Source of the DNA: Paraspadella gotoi
Taxonomy: Eukaryota; Chaetognatha
Length of the DNA stretch: 64,000 nucleotides
Direction: 5' to 3'
Assembly (NCBI GenBank): GCA_051294375.1
Contig: CM119270.1
Location: forward strand, 9,112,153 to 9,176,152
Position 1 is the first letter of the stretch; each line of letters opens with the position of its first letter. Positions 1 through 31,700 of this stretch are shown here, piece by piece. The translations under genes were made by a program, and so were the position numbers. The notes beneath the pieces were generated by a model. That model was given only the letters and a program-made list of their open reading frames with translations, had not been told where the DNA came from and did no database searches.

Positions 1-19137
<19,137 letters not shown>

Positions 19138-19198
19138 CTTTGTCTCCCGTGTAATTTGTTTGTTTTGAAAATAGAAATTTTGTCATGAATGTACATCA

Positions 19199-19204
19199 AA
19201 TAAA
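19199..19204 (+). terminator. Poly(A) signal AATAAA
   Basis: AATAAA lies 62 bases after the stop codon, in an AT-rich 3' UTR. The cleavage site is not identifiable by eye. Confidence 0.6.
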
Positions 19205-19637
19205 AATTGTTTTTTTCTTCCGTTGCAAAAAAGTTAACCAACTTTTTGGAACATTTCGAATAACGAAACGAAGCTTAGAAATATAATTTAAGTATTAAAG
19301 ACGAACGAATATCTTCAAATACCTTCTTTTAACGAGGATTATCATTGATAAGGTGCGGTTAAATCTTGCAGAAAAAATATGCTCCATGAGTTTTTAAAAA
19401 CCCTAGAAATGATTCCGATCCATTGATTTGGGTTTTTTTTTAGTTCCATAGCCGAATCACGAGCATATCTTAGCGAGACGCCGAAGCTCGGTTCTCACTT
19501 TTCTCCACTAAGCGCTTTTCAAACACTACTGCTAAACTCTGGAATTGGCCAGGGCTTGAAAGTAGCTCAGTTTATTTTCGCCCTTTCCTGTTTCCTCTTC
19601 TGTCTTCATTCATTTCAAAACTCTATCGCTTGACAGT

Positions 19638-19639
<2 letters not shown>

Positions 19640-19674
<35 letters not shown>

Positions 19675-19684
19675 NNNNNNNNNN
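19640..19684 (+). repeat. (CT)n ending in a 10-N gap
   Basis: A CT run at 19,640-19,674 goes directly into N at 19,675-19,684, so the gap lies inside an unresolved microsatellite. Confidence 0.9.
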
Positions 19685-20037
19685 CTTCTGTGCCTTTCTC
19701 ATCGCAATTCATAGAAAAATCACCTTCGCTTTGTCTCGTTCAAAATTCTCCGAGGAATTTCTTTTTCTTTGTTTCTCTTTCTTTTATTCTCTATTTGCTT
19801 GTTTTTCTTTCCAGTTTTTTTTTTCTTTTTTTTTCCAGATTTATTCGTCAGGTTTTTTTAAAACTTTTTTTTCCAAGCTGAATTTTTCACTTCGAGTCCT
19901 TGAACTTTAAGATTTAAGTGCTCCATAGATGCAAATAGTAGATAAAATATTATTTTTTTTTTTAAAGAAGAAGATTTTTTGAAAAAAAAATAGAAAACTG
20001 TAGAGAGATTTAGGCGGGTGGCAAAGAGAGGGGAAGA

Positions 20038-20164
<127 letters not shown>

Positions 20165-20449
20165 TCCGTTTGTTGATAGATGAGAGAGAGCATGAGAAAA
20201 TTTAACCGTTCAGGTCTTTTCGAGCAGAAAAAATATTCAAAGTAAAAAAGTTTTTTTTACGACGAAATTTTCACGGAATGTCAGTTTTATAGTTAAACTC
20301 GGTTTTCACAAAATGCTCCACTGAGATTCGCTGGGATTTGCGCAGTTTTCACGTGAAGCGATTTTCCCGATGACGTCCACGTTTTTCTTCTCCCAAAATT
20401 AATCGCAATTATTATATTCTTGTAGGAGCATTATTCAAAGTTTTTTAGA

Positions 20450-21953
20450 CTCTCCGCTACAACAACAAAAAAAACAACAACGTCTTCATCGCCCGCCACA
20501 TTTTTCCGGGCGAGAGGATGTTTTGACCGACCTCGAATCCTTCCAATCTCCCCGGGGTCAAAAAACCCGCAACCCTTCCGGTTGACCTGGGATCAACGCC
20601 CGTCGAAGGAAAGTAAACAAAGAATCCGGTCTACCGGGTTCAACCGGCGACGGGGCGCGAGTCGGAGCCGAGGTATTAGTCGCCGTCGGGTTCAGTCTGA
20701 GTCCGAGTCGGAGCTTGGGACTAAATTGACTTTGGTTTCTGCTCGGGTTTGAATCAATCCCAGGATCTTATTCGGCGTTAATTTTTTCGGAGTCCTTTTT
20801 GGGTTCTGTGATGGTTCTAGTTTGCGTCAGGGTCTTACATGGCATAGAGTTCTGTCATTATCCAAGTTGATGCCGGGGTCTTAGTCTCTATTAGTTTGGC
20901 TAGAGTCCAAGTCGTCGCTCTGGTCACAGTCAGTGTCAGGTTCTGCCATTGTCAATACCAGGGTCTTAGTCTGCATTGGTCAGGGTTTGCGTCAGGGTTC
21001 TGCAGTGCTCAGGTGTTTCGAGATGTCAGGTTCTGTGAAGGTTATTAAAGCATCGTCTAAGTCAGAGAAGACTTGAGCAATGAGCTGACGCTCGGGTTGA
21101 TCACGACACCGGAAATTAAACGGAGGCCGTTGGCCGAGAAAATGCCGTAGATCGAATTAAGGCGATGATTTCACGTCCTTTTCACTCGAATCTGAAGTAG
21201 ATAGTTGACTTAATCACGTGATAAACGGCATTATTCTCCCTTTTTGTTCCCGCCAGTTTCTAATAGGCGGCGTTTTCGGCGGCGTCGTCGAAAAGTGGCG
21301 GTGGCGGTGGCGGCAGTGAAATGGGCACCGGCGTCGGCGCCGCTTTGTGTTGACGTCGGCGTCTGATTCGACGCCGCAGTCTGGCTCCGCTCCCTCTTTC
21401 GGTGAGTCGACTTCCGTGAACCTGCGTCCCTCATTTTTTTTATATTCTGAGGTTGTGAGTACCCCCCCTACCCCCCCTACCCCCCCCCCTCGGCTTCTCA
21501 GTTTCGAGACCCAAAAACCGCGCGAGAGTTCGATGACCGAAATTCGCGATGCGTCGAATGAAGTTCAGCGCGAGAAGAAGATTCTTTCGTGCGTCGAGTC
21601 TCAGAATTGTTTCCTTTCCTCTTTCGGGTCGTTGCTCTTTTTTCTTTCTTGAGGGGAAGTGTGGGGGGGCGGTTGATGCTATTTTTAGCTTTAATTCTTC
21701 TTCGTCGTTTCGCTTCGTTGCGTTTTCTTCTTTGCATTCTCCTTTTTTTGGTTTGAATAAGTTATAAAAATCATATAGAATATGTATAAACAAACGAGCG
21801 AAACCAAATATAACAATCGCTATTTTAATTCGACGATCTCATTGGCCAATCGGACGCTCGTTCTTTTATCGCAAATTTTCCCTCGCAATCTCTCGGGCGT
21901 CGGGTTTCCTGTTTTAGTCTGCAACTTGCGCTCTCTCTCTCTCACTCTCACTC

Positions 21954-21987
<34 letters not shown>

Positions 21988-22060
21988 TTCCCATCAATTC
22001 TCGTTTTTGGTCGCGATGGGAAATTTACGCGCGCGATAAACGGAGGATGCGACAGAAGAC
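20450..22060. other. GC- and CpG-richer segment, no assigned gene
   Basis: CpG-rich stretches at about 20,490-20,720 and 21,240-21,440. There are loose repeats of CAGGGTCTTAGTCTG.ATT-type sequence at 20,830-21,010. A donor-like CTTTCG|GTGAGTCG occurs at 21,400. It could be a promoter or 5' UTR exon, but no coding frame is convincing. A (CT)n lies at 21,932-21,985. Confidence 0.3.
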
Positions 22061-23712
22061 GCCAAAGACGACGGGAGACCAAATTGGTTCCATCACGATT
22101 CGCAATTGCCAGACTCTTTTTTTTCTCTTTGCTTAATTATCGCGAATTCCCGTCTTTTTTTTTCTTCTCGCGGCTTCTGATTAATTAACGCGACTCGTTT
22201 TCCGAATTCCCCAAACGCTACTCTTCCATTTTTAGGGGGGAGGAGCATTCACTATTGCCCCATCAACTCGAGCTCATTCGGCTCAACATCATTTATTCTC
22301 TCCAATTTTCTCAGCATTAATATATTTTAATACTTAAGGGAGTGATACTTTAATACGATTGAAACAATCTTTGAAATATTATACCGCTTCATTGTCAGGT
22401 CATTAAACTAGACTCTCGATTGAAAGCTTGGACGCCTTAATTTACCTTATATTGGTTGTACTAATTGCATTATATTTATATTATATTATATTATCTTTGC
22501 TTTAATCCTGCTTTCCTAATCCCCATCGACATTGCGCGCCATTGCGTCCCGCTGAGCACCTTCTCGCCGATTGTTGTTACTCGATCCATTTTTGCTACAT
22601 TTTCAGTCTGCTACTTCTACATTCCGCTCGATACATTCCTTGAAACGAACTATTAGCCTTTATCTCTTTAATTTAATCTATGTACAGGCGGGGTGAACAT
22701 ATTGCAATGCATGACTACAAGTCTATACTTTCCCAGATCAAATCCTATGACTCAACCACGTTTTTTTCTTCACCTCGCCCCCCCCTCCACATAACAGTGA
22801 CATTTTGACATCGTTCTTACCTTTTTAACCTTGCCCTTTTTACCTTTCTCATCTTTCAAGCTTTTTCCCTCAATTACCCCATATTTCGGATTCCTCGCTT
22901 CGAACTTTCCATCCATTATTCCGCATTCCTTGATCCTTTCTCACCCCACCTCACCTCGCCTTACCCGAGGCCAACTCGATCGAGGAACCGAATTAATGGC
23001 CTCGTCAAAAATGTGTCCTCCACCATCGCCTCAGACGAGAAGAAAAAAAGGGAGTAAAGGAGGAAAGAAAAGAAGGTGAAACACTCTCAAAAAGAAAAAA
23101 AGGAATAATCCTTGTCTGCTTACATCAATGGGGAGGAAGAGCAGAATAAAGAAAGGAAGAAAGAGAGAAAAGGATAATAAAATGAGAAAAAAAAGAGCAA
23201 CAAAGGCGAAGCCGCAGAAAAATAAAAAAGAAACATTGAGAAAATTGTTGAGAAAATCAGAGAAGGAAAAACGTTGATGAGATGCGTAATGAAGAGAAAA
23301 AATGTATATGAGATAAAGAAAAATATTTTTATGAACAAAATGCTAAATATGAAAAATAAAGAATCCCGAGTGGATGATTAAAAAAAGAAAAAAAGAAAAA
23401 AATAGAAAAAGGGTTTCGTCGGAAATATAAATTCTAGAGAAAAAAAATGGTGAAGAGAAATAAATTAAGGGCGAAGGAAAATAAGCGAGAAAGAGAAACG
23501 AGAAAAAAAGAACAAAACAAACAAAAGAAAAAAAATACTAAAAATAGAAAAGAAAGAAAAAGTAGTTGAAATACAGCTCTGGCTTTCTTCCAATAACGGA
23601 GCCAGAAGACACGGGTCGGAGGCAGCGGACTCCAGATAAGGAAACGCGATAATTCTACTCCCATCTCCGTATATCATCCGTTTGTTTTTGTTGTCAAGCA
23701 ACATAACCTTTT

Positions 23713-23730
23713 CTCTCTCTCTCTCTCTTC

Positions 23731-23806
<76 letters not shown>
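23713..23806 (+). repeat. (CT)n microsatellite
   Basis: CT tract with one TTCCG interruption. Flanking 22,060-23,700 is AT-rich and low-complexity, with no gene seen. Confidence 0.95.
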
Positions 23807-23809
<3 letters not shown>

Positions 23810-23953
23810 TTTTTTCAATTTAGATTTCAGCAATTATAAGTACCATTACCATTATATAAAATTTTTAATTTAAATTCGCTGATTTCACTGAACATTAATT
23901 GTGCGTCATGTACAATGTACATTCTCATAGATTAGTATCGAAGCATTAAAGTA

Positions 23954-24026
23954 TTAAAATAGCTCATCATTGATATGCTGCACTTTCTTCGTCCGCTCAT
24001 CGTTCTTCCTCTCGCAGTTTTCAATT

Positions 24027-24057
<31 letters not shown>

Positions 24058-24097
24058 TCACATCGTCATCCTCGTTTTCTTCCTCCTCCGTTGCCAT
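23954..24097 (-). CDS. Possible short acidic reading frame (47 aa)
   Basis: The ATG at 24,097 sits in a fair context (GTCATGG). The frame begins MATEEEENEDDDVN, runs through nine Asp and EIENCE, and stops at 23,954. It could be the first exon of an acidic nuclear-type protein or merely a (GAC)n repeat. No partner exon is identified. Confidence 0.2.
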
Positions 24098-24255
24098 GAC
24101 TACAAATCAAGATAATTCGATCAACGGGATTAGAAGTTTCAATAAAACATAAAATCAGCAACGCACAAGGTTATAAATTCATCATTTAGTTTGATAAAAC
24201 GTTTAAGAATAAAGTGTTTTATAAAATTAATCATTAAACAGTTAAATTTCATTCA

Positions 24256-24515
24256 TGAAATTGGTACAACCAATATAAAAATTATCCATTCATTTAATAA
24301 ATAAGCTATCTTGACCCTGACATTGGACAGGCTTTGGTGGTTTAAGGCCTCCATCACTCTTACAAGATAATGACATAGTAGGTCCCTGCAAGCTTTCAAT
24401 CAAGACTCTCTCACAGTCTCGTTTATTCACTTCAAGAGTACCTGGCTTCCATATCAATGAACTGGCATAATATTTCATAGAATGTTTAAATTGTATGAAA
24501 AGACCACTATTTAAT
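24256..24515 (+). repeat. Dispersed repeat ('ACCAATATAA' family), copy 2
   Basis: It begins GAAATTGGTACAACCAATATAA and shares ordered blocks with 5,976-6,205. The first 23 bases recur exactly, inverted, at about 46,256-46,282. A shorter inverted form is at about 22,446-22,462. Confidence 0.65.
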
Positions 24516-25139
24516 TCAACTTTAAAAAAAATTAAAACTGTTAATAGGAAATAAAATTAAAAATGTCTTGAAATAAGACTCGAATATCGAAATTCATTAC
24601 CGTTTATGATCTATAGAAAACGTGATTCTGATTTTTATTATTTTCAACGACGTTCCAATCTTTTTGCCCTTTGATTAATGAATCGTTTATGAGTCAATGA
24701 AATTATTTCGAGCCGATCATTTACTTTTCCGTCGTGACTTTCTTATCATACACATTTCCATATTTTTGGTACGACCTTGTACAATTTTTTCTCAAGCAAA
24801 AACAAATATTATTTTCTTCAGTCGCTCCCTTCTTTTAAAGCTTCTTTTCTCCCTAATCCTTATTCAACGCTTCTCGAATCCCAAATCTTTACATATTTTC
24901 ATACATATTTTCTCCATGAAGGAAGGGAGCGCTGGCGGATCTAAACAAGACGTATTCGCCAGGGATCTATTAGGCATTCCGGTGAGAAATATCCAAAGGG
25001 CGGGGACGGGCGACGGAGGGGGGGGGCGGAGGAGGAGGATGAAGAAGAAGAGATCCCATGAGACTGTTCCGCCGGAGACGAGGATTACAGGGGAGAAAAA
25101 AATATATATATAAAAAAAAGAAAAGAAAAGAAAAATTCT

Positions 25140-26500
25140 CTTTGACGGATTTTCTTTCGAAGATAATGATGCTGATGATGTTGACGTGAGGGAATATGAA
25201 AGGGAAGGGAGTTGAAGATAATGGGATGATGGAGAAAGGAATAGGCGGAGTATGAAAATAATGGGAGATGGAGAAGAGGAAGGGATGAAGATAATGGGAT
25301 GAATGAGAGACAGAAGGGCGTGTATGCAGAATAATGGGTATGATAGGAGAATAGGGAAGTTGAAAAAGATAGATGGGTATGTATGGTAGTATAAAGGTAA
25401 ATGGAGGATTGAGAGATAATTGGGATAGATAGATGGAAAGAAGGCAGTTTGAAGCAATGGGAATGAATGGAGAAAGGAAGGGAGTGAAGATAATGGGATG
25501 ATGGAGAACGACAAAAGTTGAAGATAATGGGATGATGAGAAGGAAGGGAATTAAAGATAATGTGAATGAGATGGAGAAGAGAAGGAAGTTGAAGATAATG
25601 GGATGATATGGCTGAAAAGGAAAAGGGAGTTGAAGATAATGGGATGAAATGGAGAAAGGAAGGGAGTTGAAGATAATGGGATGATGGAAAGAAAGGAAGG
25701 GAGTTGAAGGGTAATGGGATGATGGAGAAGGGAGGGAGTTGAAGAATAATGGGATGATGGAGAAAGAGGGAGTTGAAGATAATGGGAGAGGAGAAAAGGA
25801 AGGGAATTAAAGATAATGGGATGAGGAGAAATGGAGAAGGAAGGGATTGAAGATAATGGGGATGATGGAGAAAAGAGATAATAAAGGGAGTTGAAGATAA
25901 GGGATGATGGAAGAAATAGAAGGAGTTGAAGATAATCAGGATGATGTGAGAATGAGGGGAGTTTGAAATGATAATGGGATGTTTGGACAGAAATGGTAGG
26001 ATATTGAAGATAATGGATGATGAGATGACCTAAGGAAAAGTTGAACGATAATGTGATTTGAATCGAGAAAAGGGAAGGGAGTTGAAGAAAATAGGAAGAT
26101 GGGAGAAGGGAGTTGAGAGATGAATAGGGATGATAAAGAAAGGGAGAGGGGAGTTAAAAGACATTAGATATCTTGGTAATGATATTGTGTATCGAAATGT
26201 AATTCGGGAGATGTATACCAGAATGTCGGATGATGAAAAGGAAGTGAAGTTGACGTGAAGGGCAACTGTTTTGATGATTAATGTGATGATCTATGGATGA
26301 ATGGAATGGAGTCAGATATTGAAAGAGGTAGGCATGAGGGAAGAAAGGAAAGGAGTGAAGATAATGGGAGTAATGGAGAAAGGGAAGGAGGTAGAAGATA
26401 TTGATGAAGAGAAGGAAGGGAGTTTGAAGAAAATAGAGATGATGAGAAGGAAGGGAAAGTTTGAAGATTAATAATGGGATGATGGAGAAAGAAAAGAACG
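25140..26500 (+). repeat. Degenerate minisatellite, about 35-bp unit
   Basis: Repeated GGGAGTTGAAGATAATGGGATGATGGAGAAAGGAA-type unit, with many one- and two-base insertions and deletions between copies. About 35-40 units. The Pro/Ser-rich frames on the other strand come from it. Confidence 0.9.
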
Positions 26501-26575
26501 GAAGGGTTTTTACTGTAAAGGCGGCTCGCGGGGTAAACGCTTCACAACCTTTCAGTTTCAAAGGATATCTCGATG

Positions 26576-27002
26576 ACGGCCTGCCAAGTTTTTCGGGAGA
26601 AGTTTACTGCTTTTAATATTTACGTTCACTTCTTTAATATTTAAGTTTAATATTTAATATTCAACATTTAAGTTTACTGCTTTTAATATTTACGTTGGGG
26701 CCCTTAAATTTTTAATCGTCAAAATTAACACAAACAAACAGTAGTTAATAACTAAATTCAGCCAAGGTAAATCGAAACTACTTCTATCGAAGAAATAAAA
26801 AGAAGACAACAAAAATTCACAATAAATGTACATTTAATCAGGTCGTTAAAAATAAAACGGATAATGTCCAAAAGGTATATTTGTAAAAAAGCAAAATGAC
26901 ATTCGCTTTTACCCTTAATGCGCTCAAACGCTCAAATGCAATTGAGTCGCAGAATCCAAGTCGTTTGGTCTTTACGACGAGAGATTGATAAAATTGCAAG
27001 GA
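26576..27002 (+). repeat. 430-bp direct duplication, copy 1
   Basis: GGCCTGCCAAGTTTT, AACAAACAGTAGTTAATAAC, AAACTACTTCTATCGAAG and CATTCGCTTTTACCCTTAAT recur in order at 27,256-27,708. Confidence 0.85.
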
Positions 27003-27023
27003 AAGTGCTTTTCGCAATCTCTG

Positions 27024-27075
<52 letters not shown>

Positions 27076-27255
27076 AATTGACGTCAACGGAGGTTTCAAT
27101 TTCGAAGAACATTCCTTTTCTCCCCCACTTTCTCTCGATGCCAGTTTAAAATTGAAAGTTTCGCTTCAACCCCCGGATGTAACAAAGCAAAGATTCCCTT
27201 GTTACTGGAATAATGATCAAATTTAGTGTTGCTGTCGAATGGAAAAACTTACACA

Positions 27256-27708
27256 TGGCCTGCCAAGTTTTCGAGTGATGAATGTGTTTACTGCCTTATT
27301 ATTTACGTTACTTCTTTAATATTTTAAGTTTAATATTTAATATTCATTATTTAATGTTTACTGCTTTAATATATCTCGCTGGGGCCTCATACTAAATTTT
27401 TTAATCGTCAAAATAACACAAACAAACAGTAGTTAATAACTAAATTCAGCCAAGGATAAATCTCGAAACTACTTCTATCGAAGAAATAAAGAGACAAGCA
27501 AAAAGTCACAATAAATTGTACATTTTAATCAGGTCGCTTAACAAATGAAAACGAGATAATGTCCCAAAAGGTATGATTTGTAAAAAGACAAAATGAACAT
27601 TCGCTTTTACCCTTAATCACTCCAAATGGCAAATATGAGTGCGCAAGAATCCCAAGTCGTAGTTGGTCTTATACACGAGAGATGTGATAAAATTGCAAGA
27701 GAAGAGTA
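27256..27708 (+). repeat. 430-bp direct duplication, copy 2
   Basis: Same ordered blocks as 26,576-27,002, with scattered single-base indels. A (CT)n (27,030-27,073) and about 180 bp separate the copies. Confidence 0.85.
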
Positions 27709-27984
27709 GCTGTTGTTATATCGCCAAATTCCTACTGAATAACTCATCATAACTCACATCTCAATCTCTCTACTACCATCTCTCATAAGTCTCTGCGTCT
27801 CGTGTTACCCACTAACACCTCACCAAACCACCAAACGTCGTCACCAAGCACAGCTTTGACTATCCGGGGGCAGAGATGCACGCAACCAACTTTAAAAAAT
27901 GGAAGAAAAGAGAAAATACTCGGATTATTCTCTCTATCCATCTCTCTTATCTACTCTCTCTTTCTCTCTCCTCTTTCTCTCTCC

Positions 27985-28793
27985 TGGAGAAAGCGTATGC
28001 CTTCATTCGCGATATAATTGTTTAAGTTTTTGTTATTAGATCGATTAGAATCATATTGTTTCGTTTGAATATCGTCGAATTAGCTGCGTTCCCGCAATCA
28101 GCTGTATTAGAAGCCTAACAACGAGCGTGTCTTCAGTTTTATTCTTTCACAAGTCTTACTTCATATTTCAAAACACGTGGTGTAAAATGAAAAGAAGAAT
28201 ACTTTAATTTAATGTTACTACTTTACTGCAAGATGATATTCTCTAGTTCGTGCGAAACCATAATTGAAGGTTAGTTTACATGGATTGGTGATATTGAAAT
28301 TAGTACTTAGGTATATAATATAGAATTAACATTAAGTCAATATAAGGATTTAAAGTTTATTTAAATAACTAATTATAAGCGATCGAATCATTAATCCTTA
28401 TGATGATTTTTAGACGTCACACTCACACTCACACATCTCTTGCCTCTCCTTGAACACCACCCTCCGTTCTTGTTTATTTGTCTACTTGGACATGAATTTT
28501 GTACCTGAGATTGGAATTGTATCTATCTCAAAATGTGGTTACTATTTCCTGTCTTTATTTATGCATGCGGTTCTATGAATTATAAGGTATATGTTAAGGT
28601 GTTTTACATGTTAGAACTGTTTGGTTCCATAAAAAATACTTATCTTGGAGCCAGTTGAACACGGATTTTGAATTCAATAATTAATTAGGGCACAAATTAG
28701 GGCACTCTAGAAGAATAGAGATAGAAACTTAGTTTGTTTTATTTGCGATAATCTCTGGATTATCTTAGGTCGCGCGTTAATGAAGCGCTTCCA
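27985..28793 (+). repeat. 5' LTR of the BEL/Pao element
   Basis: Starts TGGAGAAAGCG and ends near CGCGCGTTAATGAAGCGCTTCCA. It shares long ordered blocks with 36,366-37,132: CACACTCACACTCACACAT, CTTGCCTCTCCTTGAACACC, GTTTTACATGTTAGAACTGT, TTAGGGCACTCTAGAAGAAT. It differs by many short indels. Confidence 0.85.
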
Positions 28794-31700
28794 GTTTAAA
28801 AACTTCATGGTATGGTTACGAAGTGCCGAGAATATGTTGTGCTTCATATTATTATCTTGCTGTCCTCTTATTTTATCATTTACGTTGTATACCAAGTTTC
28901 GGTTGTTTTATGATTTAGCCTTAAGGCTTTCTGATGTTGTTGCTTTATTGATCTTTAAACCCAAGGGGGGTTTAAAGTATGAAGGTTTGGCTTTTCCCTG
29001 GTTGACAGGACCAAGCCTCAAGGCTTTTGTCTATTGATCATTTTGTTTATAGAGATCATTGATTTTTCTGCCATGGCTTATGGCTAAGTCACTGCGGCAC
29101 GTTCTGTGAGGATGGCTGAAAGGAGAAGCTGATCAGGTTCATTTAGTGTTGTCATGGCTAGCCATTCCGCCCACAGCTGCAAAGAGCGCGCGTCCTAGAG
29201 TTTGAGCGCTTAAGGTCACTTCAGAGTGCCAAGGATGCTTTCTTAAGATTTTGTGACAATTAATAATGTGTGATTCCTAATTGAGAACGGTCGCCCCCAA
29301 CGAGGGTGGAAAAGAACTCGTACCAAATGGATGATTAAGATGCGAAGTGGCAGCCTTAAGTAGGTGTATGCTCTACTCTGTGAAAAATACAAAGCCCTGT
29401 CCTGTATGCCATTGAAAACTCCCTCTTCTCACTTCACCAATCTAGAATCTGTATCAACGCTGCTATCTCTTTGCTGCGGTGATTTGCGGTGTGAGTCACA
29501 CATTATAGCACAATCAAACAAAACCATATCGCCCCCTCCCTGCTTCAGTGACAGTCATTTCCCTCTCCGCCACCTCCGCTTTCGTCTAGGAGGCCCCCTC
29601 TGACACAGAGGAGACTTCGCGTCCCTGTCGCTATGTATCTTTGGGACGCCATTCTCGTCTTATTTCCTAAAAGCAGCATCTACTGCGAAGAACCCTCACG
29701 TTAGCTGTCTGAGAGGCCAAAGCGAATACAGCAGTGACAGCAAGACAACAAAAGAGCATAGCTATTAGAGTTAAAAAAAGCAACAAATTAAAGCATTCAA
29801 GTTATCACATTCAAGGAAACAAACAAAGATAGGAAAGCAATATATCATGAGTATGGAGGAAGAAACAGAAAAGGAAGAAGAGGAAAAGAAAAGAAACAAC
29901 TGGAGCATGGAAGAGGAGCATCACGGAAAGCAATCCATAAGAGCTCAACATATGACGCCAAAACTTTGATACTGGAAGGTGACTCTGGAGAAAATTAGTG
30001 CGAAAACATCAGGTGGAGGGAGGGAGTTGCAGATGACCCATGTCAACATCTATGATCGCGTTCAGAAGAGCTCTTGAGAAGTAGGACACACAGCCTCGCT
30101 ATTGTTCTGGCGACAGGCGCACCAGGATATTGTCAATTTGCGCCAGCTACTGGTCAGCCCCTTAGGATCCGTTTTCAATTCCTTCACTATTCCTCTTTTC
30201 AGCTGTGGCAGGGCAGTCCTACCTGGGCGTCCTCCTTCTGCCTCCAGCTTCACCTGCTTCAGTCAATCTCATTCCATCCTCTACTACTACTAGTCTGGCC
30301 CATTATACCTCCACCCATTTGTCTCAGGCCTTCCCATCTAGTCTCTCATTGAGACCGTGTACCTTGTACGGTGCAGCGCATACCAACCGCTGCCATTATC
30401 TTTCGCCCAATTGCCCTTTAGCAATCTTTGATCTATTTATCAGCCCTCCACTGACTCTCCTACAACAACGACCATATTCAACAACCATTTTTCTCTCAAA
30501 CTTCTATTCGCCCACCCATCACCATTCCACAGTGCGATGTATGGCGACATCAGCATCAACCCTGCTGCAGCTTCTATGGTTTCCGACTTGCCATCACAGC
30601 ATTAGGCACTGGAGCCTCACAACGCCTTCCACAGATGCACTACCGAATTCGGTTTTATTCGCTGTGCCGAGGAGGCAGCCGAGTAGGCTATGAGCTATCC
30701 GATCCGAAGACGCAGATTAAGGGTGAATTATGATTAAATATATCTGAGTTCAACACATTTCTAATAACTCAAGATTGCGACTAAAAGGTTAAGAGAGATT
30801 CTGCTTAAGATCTATCTCAGGAGAAAAAGTTATAGGGAATTGTAATGAAAATGTAAGAAGGGTGAGAGACACATAATGAATTTAGACTTAATACAGAGAT
30901 TTGAATAATATGAGCAGAATGGGCCGATGATCGCGTTTATATTTCTACTGCTGAAGCTTGGAGCTCGCCAAAGGTGGGAGCTACCCCTGATTTCTGGCAG
31001 CGTGAAAAGCGAGACAGAATTCTGGAAGGGAAGTGTAAAGTGTTAAGGAATGGTCGATAAATATTAGTGTGTCAGGGGAAAAATTTTATTATCAGCTTCA
31101 GTCTGTGGTGTTACAGTTGCGTCATTCCGATAAATAACTAGCTGAGGTGGAATGGCTTTATCTAACGTGATCCTCCTGGTTTCGAGATATAGAATGGGTC
31201 TGGTAAGTACGGCTGTTTCCCTTTTTGAAAGTGCCTGAACAAAAAGTTTAACCGTAAAGAATGCAAGAGGTGTAGTCGTTACCTCTGACCTTCCTATGAT
31301 TGGGTTCTCTCTCAAGTATATGGCTGGCAACTGATTATTATTGGTCTAAAGTGTGTGATTTAGGACTCTCATTCATGGTGAAGTGCTAGACTCTCTTCCA
31401 CACCCGAGCGATAAAAAGAGGTAATCCCCGGGTCAGAGCCAATGTTGTGAGAAGCATGAAGAGAATCATTATAAACCCCTGACTCCAGGAAGAAACACCA
31501 GTACATAGACTGATATGTTGACCACAAAGTGCTCCTCAACAGCTGCATTCAAATGCAGAGAGTGATAGCAACACGCGAGATAGACATACAATGCGGCTTA
31601 GAGAAGTGTCATGTTCTTTGCTGTCGTGCCACGACTTCTTTTTCAGGGCGAACCTCCCACAAACATCTGCGTAACGTTCTCAAAAAACTTATGTCTTTGC

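Noticed and set aside
24697-25113. A 138-codon frame before the minisatellite
   Set aside because: No family resemblance, a biased AT-rich first half, and a second half made of G-rich simple sequence.
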